Virus record (IMG/VR): IMGVR_UViG_3300048591_000380
Location: 1-36,451 of that record
Direction: 5' to 3' (one strand)
Length of the DNA stretch: 36,451 bases
Source: a virus
Below the pieces are notes generated by a model. It ran no database searches. It had not been told where the DNA came from and saw only the letters and a list, made by a program, of their open reading frames with translations. Position 1 is the first letter of the stretch; each line of letters begins with the position of its first letter. Below are positions 29,910-36,451 of this stretch, piece after piece. Position numbers and translations under genes: made by a program.

Positions 29910-30829
29910 CGCCCGGACCCCGTCAGCAACTCAGCGATCTGGAAGGCCTTGACCCCGGGCGTGGCCAGCGTCACCACGCCGTCCAGGATGTGGCGCTTGA
30001 GCAGGGTTTCATTGGCCGTCAGGTAGGCCGGCGGCAGCGCGGCCACGTCGTAAGCCAGGCCGTCCACCACTCGCTTGGTCTTGAGGCCCTTAGTGGGGGC
30101 GGGCGCGGCCATGACCACCGGGGCGGGCGCGGTCATGACCACCGGGGCCAAGGACTGCCGCTGGGCTTCGTCGGCTTCGCGCTGGGCCTGTTCGGCTTCG
30201 AGCCGCGCCGCTTCAGCCTTGCGGTCCAGCTCTGCCGCTTCTTCCAGGGCCTTTGCATTCGCCGTCACGTCCGCCGCCTTCTTGTTGCCCTTCAAGATTG
30301 CCTCGGCTGCCAAGCGCTCCCGCTCCTGCGCTTCCCACGCCAAGCGTTCCTGTTCGCGACGCAGGGCTTCGGCTTTGGCCGCCGCTTCCGCCGCCACCTT
30401 CTCGCGGGCCTGCCTCTCGGCCTCGGCCTTTTGGCGGGCCTCCTCCTCCAGGCGGCGCTGTTCAGCCAAGATGCGCTGGCGCTTGGCTTCCTGCTGCTCC
30501 TGATAGAGCTTGATCTTCGGTGCCAGGATTTCGTGCGCGTCCAGGATGTTCTGTTCAAGGGGGCCCGCGCTGTCGCTGATGGCCTTGGCGAAGGCCAGGA
30601 CCGGACGGCGGGCCTCGGTGACGGCATCACCCAGCACGGTCTTGCTCTTGGTGAGGCTGTTCAGGCACTCCCGGCTGGCCGCGTAGCTGTCATCGTCCAG
30701 CACTTCCAGCGTGACGGCCCGGCGCACAGCGTTGATGATGAAGTCCCGCGTGGTCGGGCTGATGACCGTGATGACCTGAAGCAGGTCGGCGGGGGGCATG
30801 ACGGACAGGGCTTGCTCTTGTGTCTGCAT
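29906..30829 (-). CDS. Large coiled-coil protein between RecT-like and replication genes
   Basis: A protein of 307 residues. An N-terminal helical domain (ISPTTRDFIINAVRRAVTLE) precedes a long Ala/Glu/Arg coiled coil at about 85-215 (LAEQRRLEEEARQKAEAERQ). A duplicated Pro/Val linker APAPVVM, coded by a 24-bp tandem duplication near 30096-30143, leads into a C-terminal domain of about 60 residues (AYDVAALPPAYLTANETLLK). Such coiled-coil proteins often accompany phage recombinases, sometimes as a nuclease partner, but no nuclease motif is seen. Function unknown. Confidence 0.65.
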   Translation of the reverse strand: MQTQEQALSVMPPADLLQVITVISPTTRDFIINAVRRAVTLEVLDDDSYAASRECLNSLTKSKTVLGDAVTEARRPVLAFAKAISDSAGPLEQNILDAHEILAPKIKLYQEQQEAKRQRILAEQRRLEEEARQKAEAERQAREKVAAEAAAKAEALRREQERLAWEAQERERLAAEAILKGNKKAADVTANAKALEEAAELDRKAEAARLEAEQAQREADEAQRQSLAPVVMTAPAPVVMAAPAPTKGLKTKRVVDGLAYDVAALPPAYLTANETLLKRHILDGVVTLATPGVKAFQIAELLTGSGR

Positions 30830-30857
30830 GTTTCGTTCTCCTTGGGATGGGTTAGGC

Positions 30858-31823
30858 CTACAGAGTTGCTTCTTTGTCGCGCCGGGCCTTGGCGAGGCTT
30901 GTCATCGTCTTAGTGTCCAGGGATTTCTGGACCTTCAAGATCACGGCCCAGGCCGCAGCCAGCGCCGCTTTGCTCTCGGCGGTCTGAATGGCCGTAGCCA
31001 GGGCCAGCGCGTCAACATCACCGACCTGGACCTCGGGCAACTCGGGAGCCGCTTCCTGAGCGCGGCCGACCTGGAATTCGGCGGGCACCAGATACCACTT
31101 GTCCGCCTTGGTGGGGTCCTTCTTGCGGTGACGGACCTGGACCTGCCAGCCTTGGGCCTGCGCGGCTTCTTTTTCCTCGGGGGTCAGCGTGAAGACAGGC
31201 TTCCATTCGCCTTCGGCGAGGCCCGGGTCCTGGGCGGGTGTAGGCGTCTCAGCGGCGGGGGGCGCTTCGGGCAAAGCCCCGGCCACAGGCGCGGACTGCG
31301 GCAGGATTTCAACGTGGGCCTGCTGCACGTCCACCGTCCGAGCCCCCGCAACGCTGGGCGCTTCGCTTTCGTCCAGCATCCCCAGGCCGCAGATACTCAG
31401 CGTCACCCGCCGCTTGGCCTTTGTCTCGGCTTTCATGATGGCGTTGGCCTTGGCCTCGCCAGCTAAGCCTTTGAGCGGCACCGCCCCGGTGCTGGTGTCA
31501 ACGCGACCCGTCTTGTCACAGGCCGTGGCCGTGACGATGTAGAGGTCATCCACCAGACGGCCCTCTAGGCTCTGGATGCTCACGCCGTTCACCTTGCGGA
31601 GTTGCTCGGTGCATTCGCGCTTGGCGTAGAGCGTCAGCTTCCCCTGGAGCTCGATGTAGCCGAAGGGCTGGGTATGCGGGTTCAAGCCCAGGCTGTTGCA
31701 GACGTTCATGTAGTGCGTCATGCGCTCGGCCGGGTTCAAGTCTTTCAGGTTGCCGTTGATGATGGCCTTCTCAACGAGCGAGAGGGCCGGGGCTTGCTGG
31801 GTGGTGCTGAGCTGGGCAGTCAT
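30858..31823 (-). CDS. RecT-like single-strand DNA annealing protein
   Basis: A protein of 321 residues. The core (about 25-150) has LNPAERMTHYMNVCNSLGLN, PFGYIELQGKLTLYAKRECT and ANAIMKAETKAKRRVTLSIC followed by GLGMLDESE. These are the conserved helix, strand and closing MKAETKAxRR.LS elements of the RecT/Redbeta-like annealing family. A Pro/Ala-rich linker follows. The C-terminal part (PVFTLTPEEKEAAQAQGWQV, SKAALAAAWAVILK) probably contacts partners. It would anneal phage DNA ends for replication and repair. Neighbouring genes for replication support it. Confidence 0.8.
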   Translation of the reverse strand: MTAQLSTTQQAPALSLVEKAIINGNLKDLNPAERMTHYMNVCNSLGLNPHTQPFGYIELQGKLTLYAKRECTEQLRKVNGVSIQSLEGRLVDDLYIVTATACDKTGRVDTSTGAVPLKGLAGEAKANAIMKAETKAKRRVTLSICGLGMLDESEAPSVAGARTVDVQQAHVEILPQSAPVAGALPEAPPAAETPTPAQDPGLAEGEWKPVFTLTPEEKEAAQAQGWQVQVRHRKKDPTKADKWYLVPAEFQVGRAQEAAPELPEVQVGDVDALALATAIQTAESKAALAAAWAVILKVQKSLDTKTMTSLAKARRDKEATL

Positions 31824-31838
31824 GATGGGTGACTCCTT

Positions 31839-32084
31839 TTAGAGTTTGGGCCTTCCGCTTTTCTTGCTCGGCAGTCCCTTGAGCGCCGCCCTGATTTCGG
31901 GCAGCCGGTCGGTCTTGAAGTAATGCCTGGTGTAGACGTTGGTCTGTTCCAGCTCATCGGGCTTGATCTCGGGCTCGCCGTTCTTGCGGGCTCGCCGGTT
32001 GAACTCGATGAGCTTGCGGCTCAGCGTGCCACGAGGGATTCCGAGTTTTTGCGCCAGCTCTATGTAGGTCAGGTAGCCGTCCAT
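31839..32084 (-). CDS. Small HTH protein
   Basis: A protein of 81 residues. TYIELAQKLGIPRGTLSRKL is a helix-turn-helix of the MerR/excisionase or sigma-like kind. It is followed by a basic linker (RRARKNGEPEIKP) and a KSGRPKL tail. Could be a regulator or excisionase-like accessory factor; no attachment site is seen nearby. It ends 15 bases before the RecT-like gene. Confidence 0.65.
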   Translation of the reverse strand: MDGYLTYIELAQKLGIPRGTLSRKLIEFNRRARKNGEPEIKPDELEQTNVYTRHYFKTDRLPEIRAALKGLPSKKSGRPKL

Positions 32085-32240
32085 CTAGGGCCTCCAGAAC
32101 GCGGCCAGCATCATGCAGGCCGTCAAGAGGACCCAGCGCCCAAGCTTCGGGCGCGCTGGCCTGGCGTTCAATTCGGCCCAGCCTTGATGCATGAACATTG
32201 TGCCTTTTTGCGCGGTATCTGGCAATGTCTTTTTGTGCAT
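32085..32240 (-). CDS. Small membrane protein
   Basis: A protein of 51 residues. The C-terminus is one likely transmembrane helix (WVLLTACMMLAAFW) after a basic stretch (RPARPKLGR), so the positive side would stay in the cytoplasm. AAGGAG sits nine bases before the ATG at 32240. It could alter the host membrane or be a small regulator. An upstream extension covers another gene. Confidence 0.45.
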   Translation of the reverse strand: MHKKTLPDTAQKGTMFMHQGWAELNARPARPKLGRWVLLTACMMLAAFWRP

Positions 32241-32244
32241 CTTG

Positions 32245-32553
32245 TCATTCTCCTTGGTGGGGCGGCTGTAGGGGCGGCTTGCCCTTGTCCCAGCAATACC
32301 ACCACGTTTTTTTGAAGCCATCGGTCAGGACGTTGATGGGGCCTGCCGGGTAGAGCAGGTATTGCTCGGGGTCCAGGCCCCGCAGGCGCATGACGGCCTC
32401 GCGGTCCTGGTGCCCGTAGAGCGCGTGCTTGGCCTCGGCCCAAAGCACCAGCCAGTCGCCGCGGTGCTCGTCGCCGTGGGCGCGTAGGGTCGGGACCTGG
32501 TAGTCGCCGGCGTGCTCGGGCGGGGAGCTGAATAGGTCGAGGCTGTCGGTCAT
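32245..32553 (-). CDS. Unknown protein
   Basis: A protein of 102 residues (MTDSLDLFSSPPEHAGDYQV at the start), with a His-rich middle (THGDEHRG-like, AHGDEHRGDWLVLWAEAKHA) and Trp-rich end (KKTWWYCWDKGKPPLQPP). The opening MTDxLDLF is shared with the next upstream gene (MTEQPDLF). That suggests a common short motif, perhaps a sliding-clamp-binding QLF-like peptide; this is speculative. It overlaps that gene by 4 bases. Confidence 0.55.
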   Translation of the reverse strand: MTDSLDLFSSPPEHAGDYQVPTLRAHGDEHRGDWLVLWAEAKHALYGHQDREAVMRLRGLDPEQYLLYPAGPINVLTDGFKKTWWYCWDKGKPPLQPPHQGE

Positions 32554-32738
32554 GACATCCTTTCTTTCTCTGCCGGCCAATGCGGCATGCCAATACTTTT
32601 TGACCAGGCCCGGCGCTCCTCGACCGTGGCCGCGTTCCATGCCAGCCGGGCGTTCTCGCAGTCGCGCCAGTCCCAGTCTGCCAGGGCGTATTCGGCCAGC
32701 GGCTTGGGCTGGTTGAAAAGGTCGGGCTGCTCAGTCAT
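32550..32738 (-). CDS. Small unknown protein
   Basis: A protein of 62 residues ([20 protein letters not shown] at the start), with WDWRDCENARLAWNAATVEE in the middle. Not recognised. The QPDLF start is similar to the QxxLF clamp-binding motif and to the neighbouring gene's start. It overlaps the methyltransferase by 8 bases. Confidence 0.5.
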   Translation of the reverse strand: MTEQPDLFNQPKPLAEYALADWDWRDCENARLAWNAATVEERRAWSKSIGMPHWPAEKERMS

Positions 32739-33750
32739 GGTCGATGTACTCCATCACGGCTTTGATGAAGGTCGCCGCGACTTGGGGAACGATTGCATTG
32801 CCGTAACCGCGCAGGCGTCCCACTCTTGCGGGAACCCCATGAGCCAGCGGGAATGCGCCGGGTTCAAGCGAGGCCCGCCGCGTTCCATCCGAGCACTCAA
32901 TGAATCCAGTGGGGCCGTTCCAGGCTGGACAACCAGCTTGCATTGCAGGTCCAAGCTGTCTGCTATCCCCTCGGCGGCTCTCGCTATGCTCACGCCGTTG
33001 CCCTTGTGGTCTCGGGCTCGGGGTGTCGCCCAGCCCTTGCAGGTCCTCGCTGTGTCGTTTAGATTGCTGCTGGCGTTGGGCCGCGTCAGGCGTTTCTCCA
33101 GCCCGGCCTCGGTCTGCGGGGTGCCTTTGTGGTCCCGAGCTGCTGGTGTGGGCCAGCCTTTGACCTGACACGCTGCCACTCGCGCCAATGAGGGACGATG
33201 CCTTTTGGCTGGGTCCTTGTTCACCCCTTCGATATGCGTGTCCTCTGTCTTTGGCGTAGGCCACCCAATACAGTCGCTGTCGGATGTGGGGCGCGCCCTC
33301 GCCCGCAGCGCACAAATCTGCCCCCCCCGTTTCATATCCCAGCGCTTCCAAGTCAGCGAATACTCCAGCGAGCCATTCACGTCCAAGCTTTGAACTAACC
33401 TGTTCTCCAAAAATGACTGGAGGCCGGTGACGGGCAATGAGCCTACGGAAATCTGGCCAGAGGTGGCGCTCGTCCGCTTCGCCGAGACCTTTGCCTGCCG
33501 AGCTGAAGGGCTGGCAGGGGCAGCTTCCAGTCCAAACAGGTCTATCTGCTGGGAAGCCTGCAAGCTTGAGGGCTCGCTCCCAGCCGCCGAGGCCGGCGAA
33601 GAAGTGCGCGCGCGTGAATCCATCTGGAATCTCCTGAAGGTTTTTGATGCTCGTTTCGTCCACGTGGCCGGGCATGATGTGGCCCTGGGCCGCAAGCTCT
33701 CGAAGCCATGCGGCCGGCTTCTTGTCGAATTCGTTGTAGTAGGCCTTCAC
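32731..33750 (-). CDS. Cytosine-C5 DNA methyltransferase
   Basis: A protein of 339 residues, adds methyl to C5 of cytosine using SAM. Motif I FAGLGG at 51-56; motif [10 protein letters not shown] at 76-83 with the catalytic Cys79; motif VI is GEQV at 115-118 in place of the usual ENV; motif [13 protein letters not shown] near 157; motif [15 protein letters not shown] close to the end. The target-recognition part is short, about 165-290, and Ser/Arg-rich. A GTG start at 33750 overlaps the previous stop (GTGA). It presumably protects phage DNA from host restriction; with the amino-methyltransferase it would give two marks. Confidence 0.88.
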   Translation of the reverse strand: MKAYYNEFDKKPAAWLRELAAQGHIMPGHVDETSIKNLQEIPDGFTRAHFFAGLGGWERALKLAGFPADRPVWTGSCPCQPFSSAGKGLGEADERHLWPDFRRLIARHRPPVIFGEQVSSKLGREWLAGVFADLEALGYETGGADLCAAGEGAPHIRQRLYWVAYAKDRGHAYRRGEQGPSQKASSLIGASGSVSGQRLAHTSSSGPQRHPADRGRAGETPDAAQRQQQSKRHSEDLQGLGDTPSPRPQGQRREHSESRRGDSRQLGPAMQAGCPAWNGPTGFIECSDGTRRASLEPGAFPLAHGVPARVGRLRGYGNAIVPQVAATFIKAVMEYIDHD

Positions 33751-34055
33751 GCCGCCACCCGATGGAATCCCTGCCCAATCCGATACCGCCAGCCAACCGC
33801 CACGGCCTTGTTGATGAAGCTGCTTTCCACTTTTTGGCCCCAATCCAAGAACACCACTTGCATCACCATCTTTTCGCCCTCGGATTCCATGACGTCGAGG
33901 CTCAGCGCCGTATTGTTCTGACGGGCTATTTCAACGGCCACGATGACGTTGGCGCCAAAGTTTATTTCTGCTTGGGACAGCGTGCAGCGCTTTGCCATTG
34001 CGACAAAATCTGCTGGCGTGGTGGCGTTGGCGGGGTCGGTCTCAGGGGTAATCAC
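33747..34055 (-). CDS. Unknown protein
   Basis: A protein of 102 residues: an acidic N-terminus (TPETDPANATTPADFVAMAK) and a beta-rich second half (MVMQVVFLDWGQKVESSFIN). Not recognised. It overlaps both neighbours by 4 bases, so it is translated with the methyltransferase. Confidence 0.55.
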   Translation of the reverse strand: MITPETDPANATTPADFVAMAKRCTLSQAEINFGANVIVAVEIARQNNTALSLDVMESEGEKMVMQVVFLDWGQKVESSFINKAVAVGWRYRIGQGFHRVAA

Positions 34056-34354
34056 GGCTGGTCTCCTGTGATGCGGTGGTTCTGCGATTGGCAGTTATCG
34101 CAGATGGCGGCGTTGGGGGTGTGGCCCTGCTGGGCGTGGCAGATCGGGCACGTCCACTCCGGGAAGGCCCCGCGCAGGGCGGCGTCCAAAGCGGCGCGCG
34201 CCTTGCGCCAGTCCTCGGGCGTCGGCTGGCCCGAGCGCAGGCCCTCGTCCTCGCAGGTGTGCAAAAACTCTAGACCGCTTGCCGCCTTCCAAAGATTTTC
34301 GAGCGCGTCCAGGATGGCTCGACGGTCGCGCGGGTCGGGGTGGGTGTCGGTCAT
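34052..34354 (-). CDS. Zinc-ribbon protein
   Basis: A protein of 100 residues. An N-terminal helical part (RRAILDALENLWKAASGLEF) is followed by WTCPICHAQQGHTPNAAICD and NCQSQ, a four-Cys zinc ribbon (CPIC…CDNC). Such ribbons bind nucleic acid or protein. Gene function unknown. Confidence 0.6.
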   Translation of the reverse strand: MTDTHPDPRDRRAILDALENLWKAASGLEFLHTCEDEGLRSGQPTPEDWRKARAALDAALRGAFPEWTCPICHAQQGHTPNAAICDNCQSQNHRITGDQP

Positions 34355-34356
34355 GA

Positions 34357-34779
34357 CTAGCGGACCTCCGCTTTGGCGATGATGGCGCGGGCTCGCGGTA
34401 AGGCGGGATGGCCCTTGTCCATATAATCGAGCCCCGTCATGACCCGCTTCAACGCATCCAGCATTTCAGGCGCGGCGGCGATTAGGGCGGCGTTGGCGGC
34501 GGCTTCGCCGGGATTGTCGATGCTCTGGACAAAGCAGATGCGGTGGGGGCCGTCAACATCTTCCCCATAGGTCCAGACTTCCAAAGGCAGATTGGGGTTA
34601 TTGGTCCAGCGCCCTTTCGTGTGCTTCGCTTCGTTGCTCATGGCCTCCTCTGACGGTATGAAAACTCCGCATCCGCAAAGACTGTCATCCTCTCTTTCAT
34701 CCATGTAGCAGATGCCCAAGCATCCCATGACTCCGTGGTCGTCCCTGCTGTGGCCGCACGTGCAAAGCTCGTTGCTCAT
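34357..34779 (-). CDS. Small Cys-rich protein with AANAALIAAAPEML domain
   Basis: A protein of 140 residues. The N-terminus has many Cys and His (LCTCGHSRDDHGVMGCLGIC, SLCGCGVFI), probably zinc-binding. The second half contains KGRWTNNPNLPLEVW and the conserved phage segment EAAANAALIAAAPEMLDALK. That segment occurs in many accessory phage proteins of unknown function. AGAGGTG precedes the ATG. Confidence 0.6.
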   Translation of the reverse strand: MSNELCTCGHSRDDHGVMGCLGICYMDEREDDSLCGCGVFIPSEEAMSNEAKHTKGRWTNNPNLPLEVWTYGEDVDGPHRICFVQSIDNPGEAAANAALIAAAPEMLDALKRVMTGLDYMDKGHPALPRARAIIAKAEVR

Positions 34780-35582
34780 TCCGTCACCTCTTTAGGCTTG
34801 TGGTTTTCGTCCAGCCGATAGGGCTTGTTCGGCTTGATTCCGTCCTCGCCCACATAGGCGATAACAACGCGGGTCCGCTTGCCGTCCCAGTATGAGAATT
34901 GAAGCACAGCGGAGTAGCCGCCCGTCATCGTGGCGGAGTAGCCGCCCGTCATCTTGGCGAAGTCGCCGCCCGTCATCGTGGCGTAGTCGCCGCCTGTCAT
35001 CGTGGCGGAGTAGCCGCCCGTCATCGTGGCGTAGTCGCCGCCTGTCATCGTGGCGGAGTAGCCGCCCGTCATCGTGGCGAAGTTGCCGCCTGTCATCGTG
35101 GCGGAGTAGCCGCCCGTCATCGTGGCGTAGTTGCCGCCCGTCATCGTGGCGAAGTCGCCGCCTGTCATCTTGGCGGAGTAGCCGCCTGTCATCTTGGCGG
35201 AGTAGCCGCCCGTGGCAATCAGGCCTTCCACCACGGCTCGGGGATTGGCAAGCGCGATTAACTGCGTGGCGTTCTCGCGGGTGCCAGCATAAACCACTTC
35301 GCATGACGGAAATTTAACCTTGCGACCAAGGTCCACACAGTCAGACAGCTTCACTTTGCAGACCATCCAGACGGCCTTTTCATCGTAGGACATGAGCGAC
35401 CCGTCACCTTCGCCCCAAAGCAGGCCGTGAAGGCCGTTGCCGCACTCTTTGGACGGCGACCAATCTGGCGCTTTGACCTTCCCCTTGGACGGCCACTTAA
35501 AGCCGCCGTGCGCTGTCATGTCGGCGTTGCAGGTCCGCAAGACTAGCGCCTCGCCTTTCTTCAGCTTGATATCGTTGCTCAT
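34776..35582 (-). CDS. DUF7666-like protein with 13 octapeptide repeats
   Basis: A protein of 268 residues. Residues about 8-115 are a domain starting GEALVLRTCNADMTAHGGFK with APDWSPSKECGNGLHGLLWG. A run of 13 octapeptides (pattern TGGYSATM, variants TGGDFATM and TGGNYATM) then covers roughly residues 123-226. A closing beta segment follows (VLQFSYWDGKRTRVVIAYVG). The repeats likely form an elongated solenoid. The domain recurs in the next gene upstream, where the repeats stand before it instead. Function unknown. AAGGGAG precedes the ATG. Confidence 0.65.
   Translation of the reverse strand: MSNDIKLKKGEALVLRTCNADMTAHGGFKWPSKGKVKAPDWSPSKECGNGLHGLLWGEGDGSLMSYDEKAVWMVCKVKLSDCVDLGRKVKFPSCEVVYAGTRENATQLIALANPRAVVEGLIATGGYSAKMTGGYSAKMTGGDFATMTGGNYATMTGGYSATMTGGNFATMTGGYSATMTGGDYATMTGGYSATMTGGDYATMTGGDFAKMTGGYSATMTGGYSAVLQFSYWDGKRTRVVIAYVGEDGIKPNKPYRLDENHKPKEVTE
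34903..35214. repeat. 24-bp coding tandem repeat, 13 units
   Basis: Tandem 24-bp units of the type GTAGCCGCCCGTCATCGTGG plus four bases, with changes mainly at two or three positions. All stay in frame, so each adds eight residues to the encoded protein. High similarity suggests recent expansion and probable length variation between related phages. Confidence 0.85.
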
Positions 35583-35585
35583 GGT

Positions 35586-36451
35586 CTAGGCTCCCTTCTT
35601 GAGTTCGCGCCCGATGCTGTCGCACTCGTAAAGAACGGTGCCTTTGCGGAACGCCACTTTGTGCGGATAGCTGCGATTACCGGGCCAGACGAACAAGTCC
35701 TTGACTGCCACGCTCAAGGCGATGTAGCGGTCCCCCACGGTGTCGCGGAATTCGTCACAGAACCGAGCCTGTGAGCAGGCGTGAAACTTTCCGCGTCCGC
35801 ATTCTTCGCCCTTGGGGTCGTAGTTGGCGTGTTCCAGCGTCAGCCCCGGCGTCCAAGCTGTTTCGTTCTCGCTGCCTTCTTGCGTCTTGAAATCCTTTGA
35901 AACGCGCTTGAAAACGATGACGTTGCCGCGCTTGACTTCGACACCTTCCTCTGACAGCCAGTCCTTGGCATTGCGGGACTGCTTGGGCTTGATGATGGTC
36001 GCCGTCTTGGCCTTCTTGATGGCCTTGGCAGTCACAGCCATGAGCAACGCCACGGCGAAGCCGAACAGGTCAACCGTGGCGCTGTCCGAAGCGTGGACCG
36101 TGGCGCTGCCCCAAGCGCGGACCGTGGCGCTGCCCGAAGCGTGGACCGTGGCGCTGCCCGAAGCGCGGACCGTGGCGCTGCCCGAAGCGCGGACCGTGGC
36201 GCTGTCCGAAGCGTGGACCGTGGCGCTGCCCGAAGCGCGGACCGTGGCGCTGCCCGAAGCGAGGACCGTGGCGCTGCCCGAAGCGCGGACCGTGGCGCTG
36301 CCCCAAGCGCGGACCGTGGCGCTGCCCGAAGCGCGGACCGTGGCGCTGTCCGAAGCGCGGACCGTGGCGCTGCCCGAAGCGCGGACCGTGGCGCTGTCCG
36401 AAGCGTGGACCGTGGCGCTGCCCGAAGCGCGGACCGTGGCGCTGCCCGAAG
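35586..36451 (-). CDS. DUF7666-like protein with N-terminal octapeptide repeats (5' end outside window)
   Basis: The reading frame is open from the stop at 35586 to the window edge, at least 288 codons. The visible N-terminal part is about 16 octapeptides of type SATVRASG (variants SATVHASD, SATVRAWG, SATVLASG). Then comes a hydrophobic turn VDLFGFAVALLMAVTAKAIK, a basic linker and a domain of about 110 residues (GNVIVFKRVSKDFKTQ, WTPGLTLEHANYD, GRGKFHACSQARFCDEF). An ATG at 36053 would give a 155-residue protein without repeats, but the frame clearly continues upstream. The domain is a distant relative of the one in the downstream gene. The hydrophobic turn could be a membrane segment. Confidence 0.65.
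   Translation of the reverse strand, partial: SGSATVRASGSATVHASDSATVRASGSATVRASDSATVRASGSATVRAWGSATVRASGSATVLASGSATVRASGSATVHASDSATVRASGSATVRASGSATVHASGSATVRAWGSATVHASDSATVDLFGFAVALLMAVTAKAIKKAKTATIIKPKQSRNAKDWLSEEGVEVKRGNVIVFKRVSKDFKTQEGSENETAWTPGLTLEHANYDPKGEECGRGKFHACSQARFCDEFRDTVGDRYIALSVAVKDLFVWPGNRSYPHKVAFRKGTVLYECDSIGRELKKGA
36073..36451. repeat. 24-bp coding tandem repeat, 15 full units and a partial one
   Basis: Unit ACCGTGGCGCTGCCCGAAGC plus GCGG, 24 bases, repeated without gaps to the window edge. Variation is confined to a few positions (tccg/cccc/cccg; gcgtgg/gcgcgg/gcgagg). The minus-strand frame gives SATVRASG octapeptides. The array extends beyond the window, so its full length is unknown. 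Confidence 0.9.

Noticed and set aside
32754-33695. 313-codon minus-strand frame overlapping the C5-methyltransferase in another frame
   Set aside because: The frame with motifs [14 protein letters not shown] and GYGNAIVPQ is the real enzyme. The other frame shows no conserved motifs and is a composition shadow.
36070-36306. Gly/Gln/Arg/His/Pro repeat protein (GQRHGPRF units) on the minus strand
   Set aside because: This is another frame of the same 24-bp array. The frame giving SATVRASG repeats joins directly to a real downstream domain and is preferred.
34903-36451. The two 24-bp arrays as CRISPR arrays
   Set aside because: There are no unique spacers. Units are contiguous, coding, and keep one open frame.

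Overview
The window is part of a tailed dsDNA bacteriophage or prophage with a long-tail (siphovirus-type) head–tail module. Every gene I can support is on the minus strand, so the map runs from base 36451 down to base 1. The sequence is GC-rich and nearly all start sites carry good GGAGG-type ribosome sites. Lar-type zinc-finger proteins, an ASCH protein, a KTSC protein and a Mu gpT-like capsid all point to a Gram-negative, probably proteobacterial, host. The sequence alone does not fix the genus. No integrase, immunity repressor or lysis gene is visible, so the lifestyle is undecided.

Early region (36451 to about 29240). Two adjacent genes share a domain and carry 24-bp (octapeptide) tandem repeats. 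After them come a row of small zinc-binding or unknown genes, a cytosine-C5 DNA methyltransferase, a small membrane protein, a small HTH protein, a RecT-like annealing protein, a coiled-coil protein, and a winged-helix gene interrupted by an in-frame amber codon.

Replication region (29240 to 27020). A highly folded leader ending in T8 precedes a replication-initiator-like gene. That gene contains three palindromic iterons, a probable phage origin arranged as in lambda O. A DnaB-type helicase follows.

Middle accessory region (27000 to 18900). This holds about 18 mostly small genes: zinc ribbons, two Lar-like proteins, ASCH and DUF551-like proteins, two HTH proteins (one with a clear self-overlapping promoter/operator), an HNH-like protein, a DNA methyltransferase with a G9 tract, a RuvC-like nuclease and a KTSC protein. 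It also holds a tRNA-like element with an odd anticodon arm and a 66-nt structured spacer.

Late region (18900 to 1). An HNH-like zinc protein and three unknown genes lead into the small and large terminase subunits, a 119-nt overlapping ORF, portal, MuF-like head protein, a sigma70-like promoter, scaffold, cement/decoration protein and gpT-like major capsid. A strong terminator follows. Next come a secreted (signal-peptide) protein, gpW-like, stopper, HK97-gp10-like and terminator proteins, the tail tube with an Ig-like domain, tail chaperones G and GT joined by a -1 frameshift at A7, the tape measure, and a 1,495-residue composite adhesin (propeller, LamG-like, beta-helix). The next tail gene is cut by the window edge. 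The order packaging, head, connector, tail is the usual late operon order, and most neighbours overlap by 4 to 20 bases, which suggests translational coupling.
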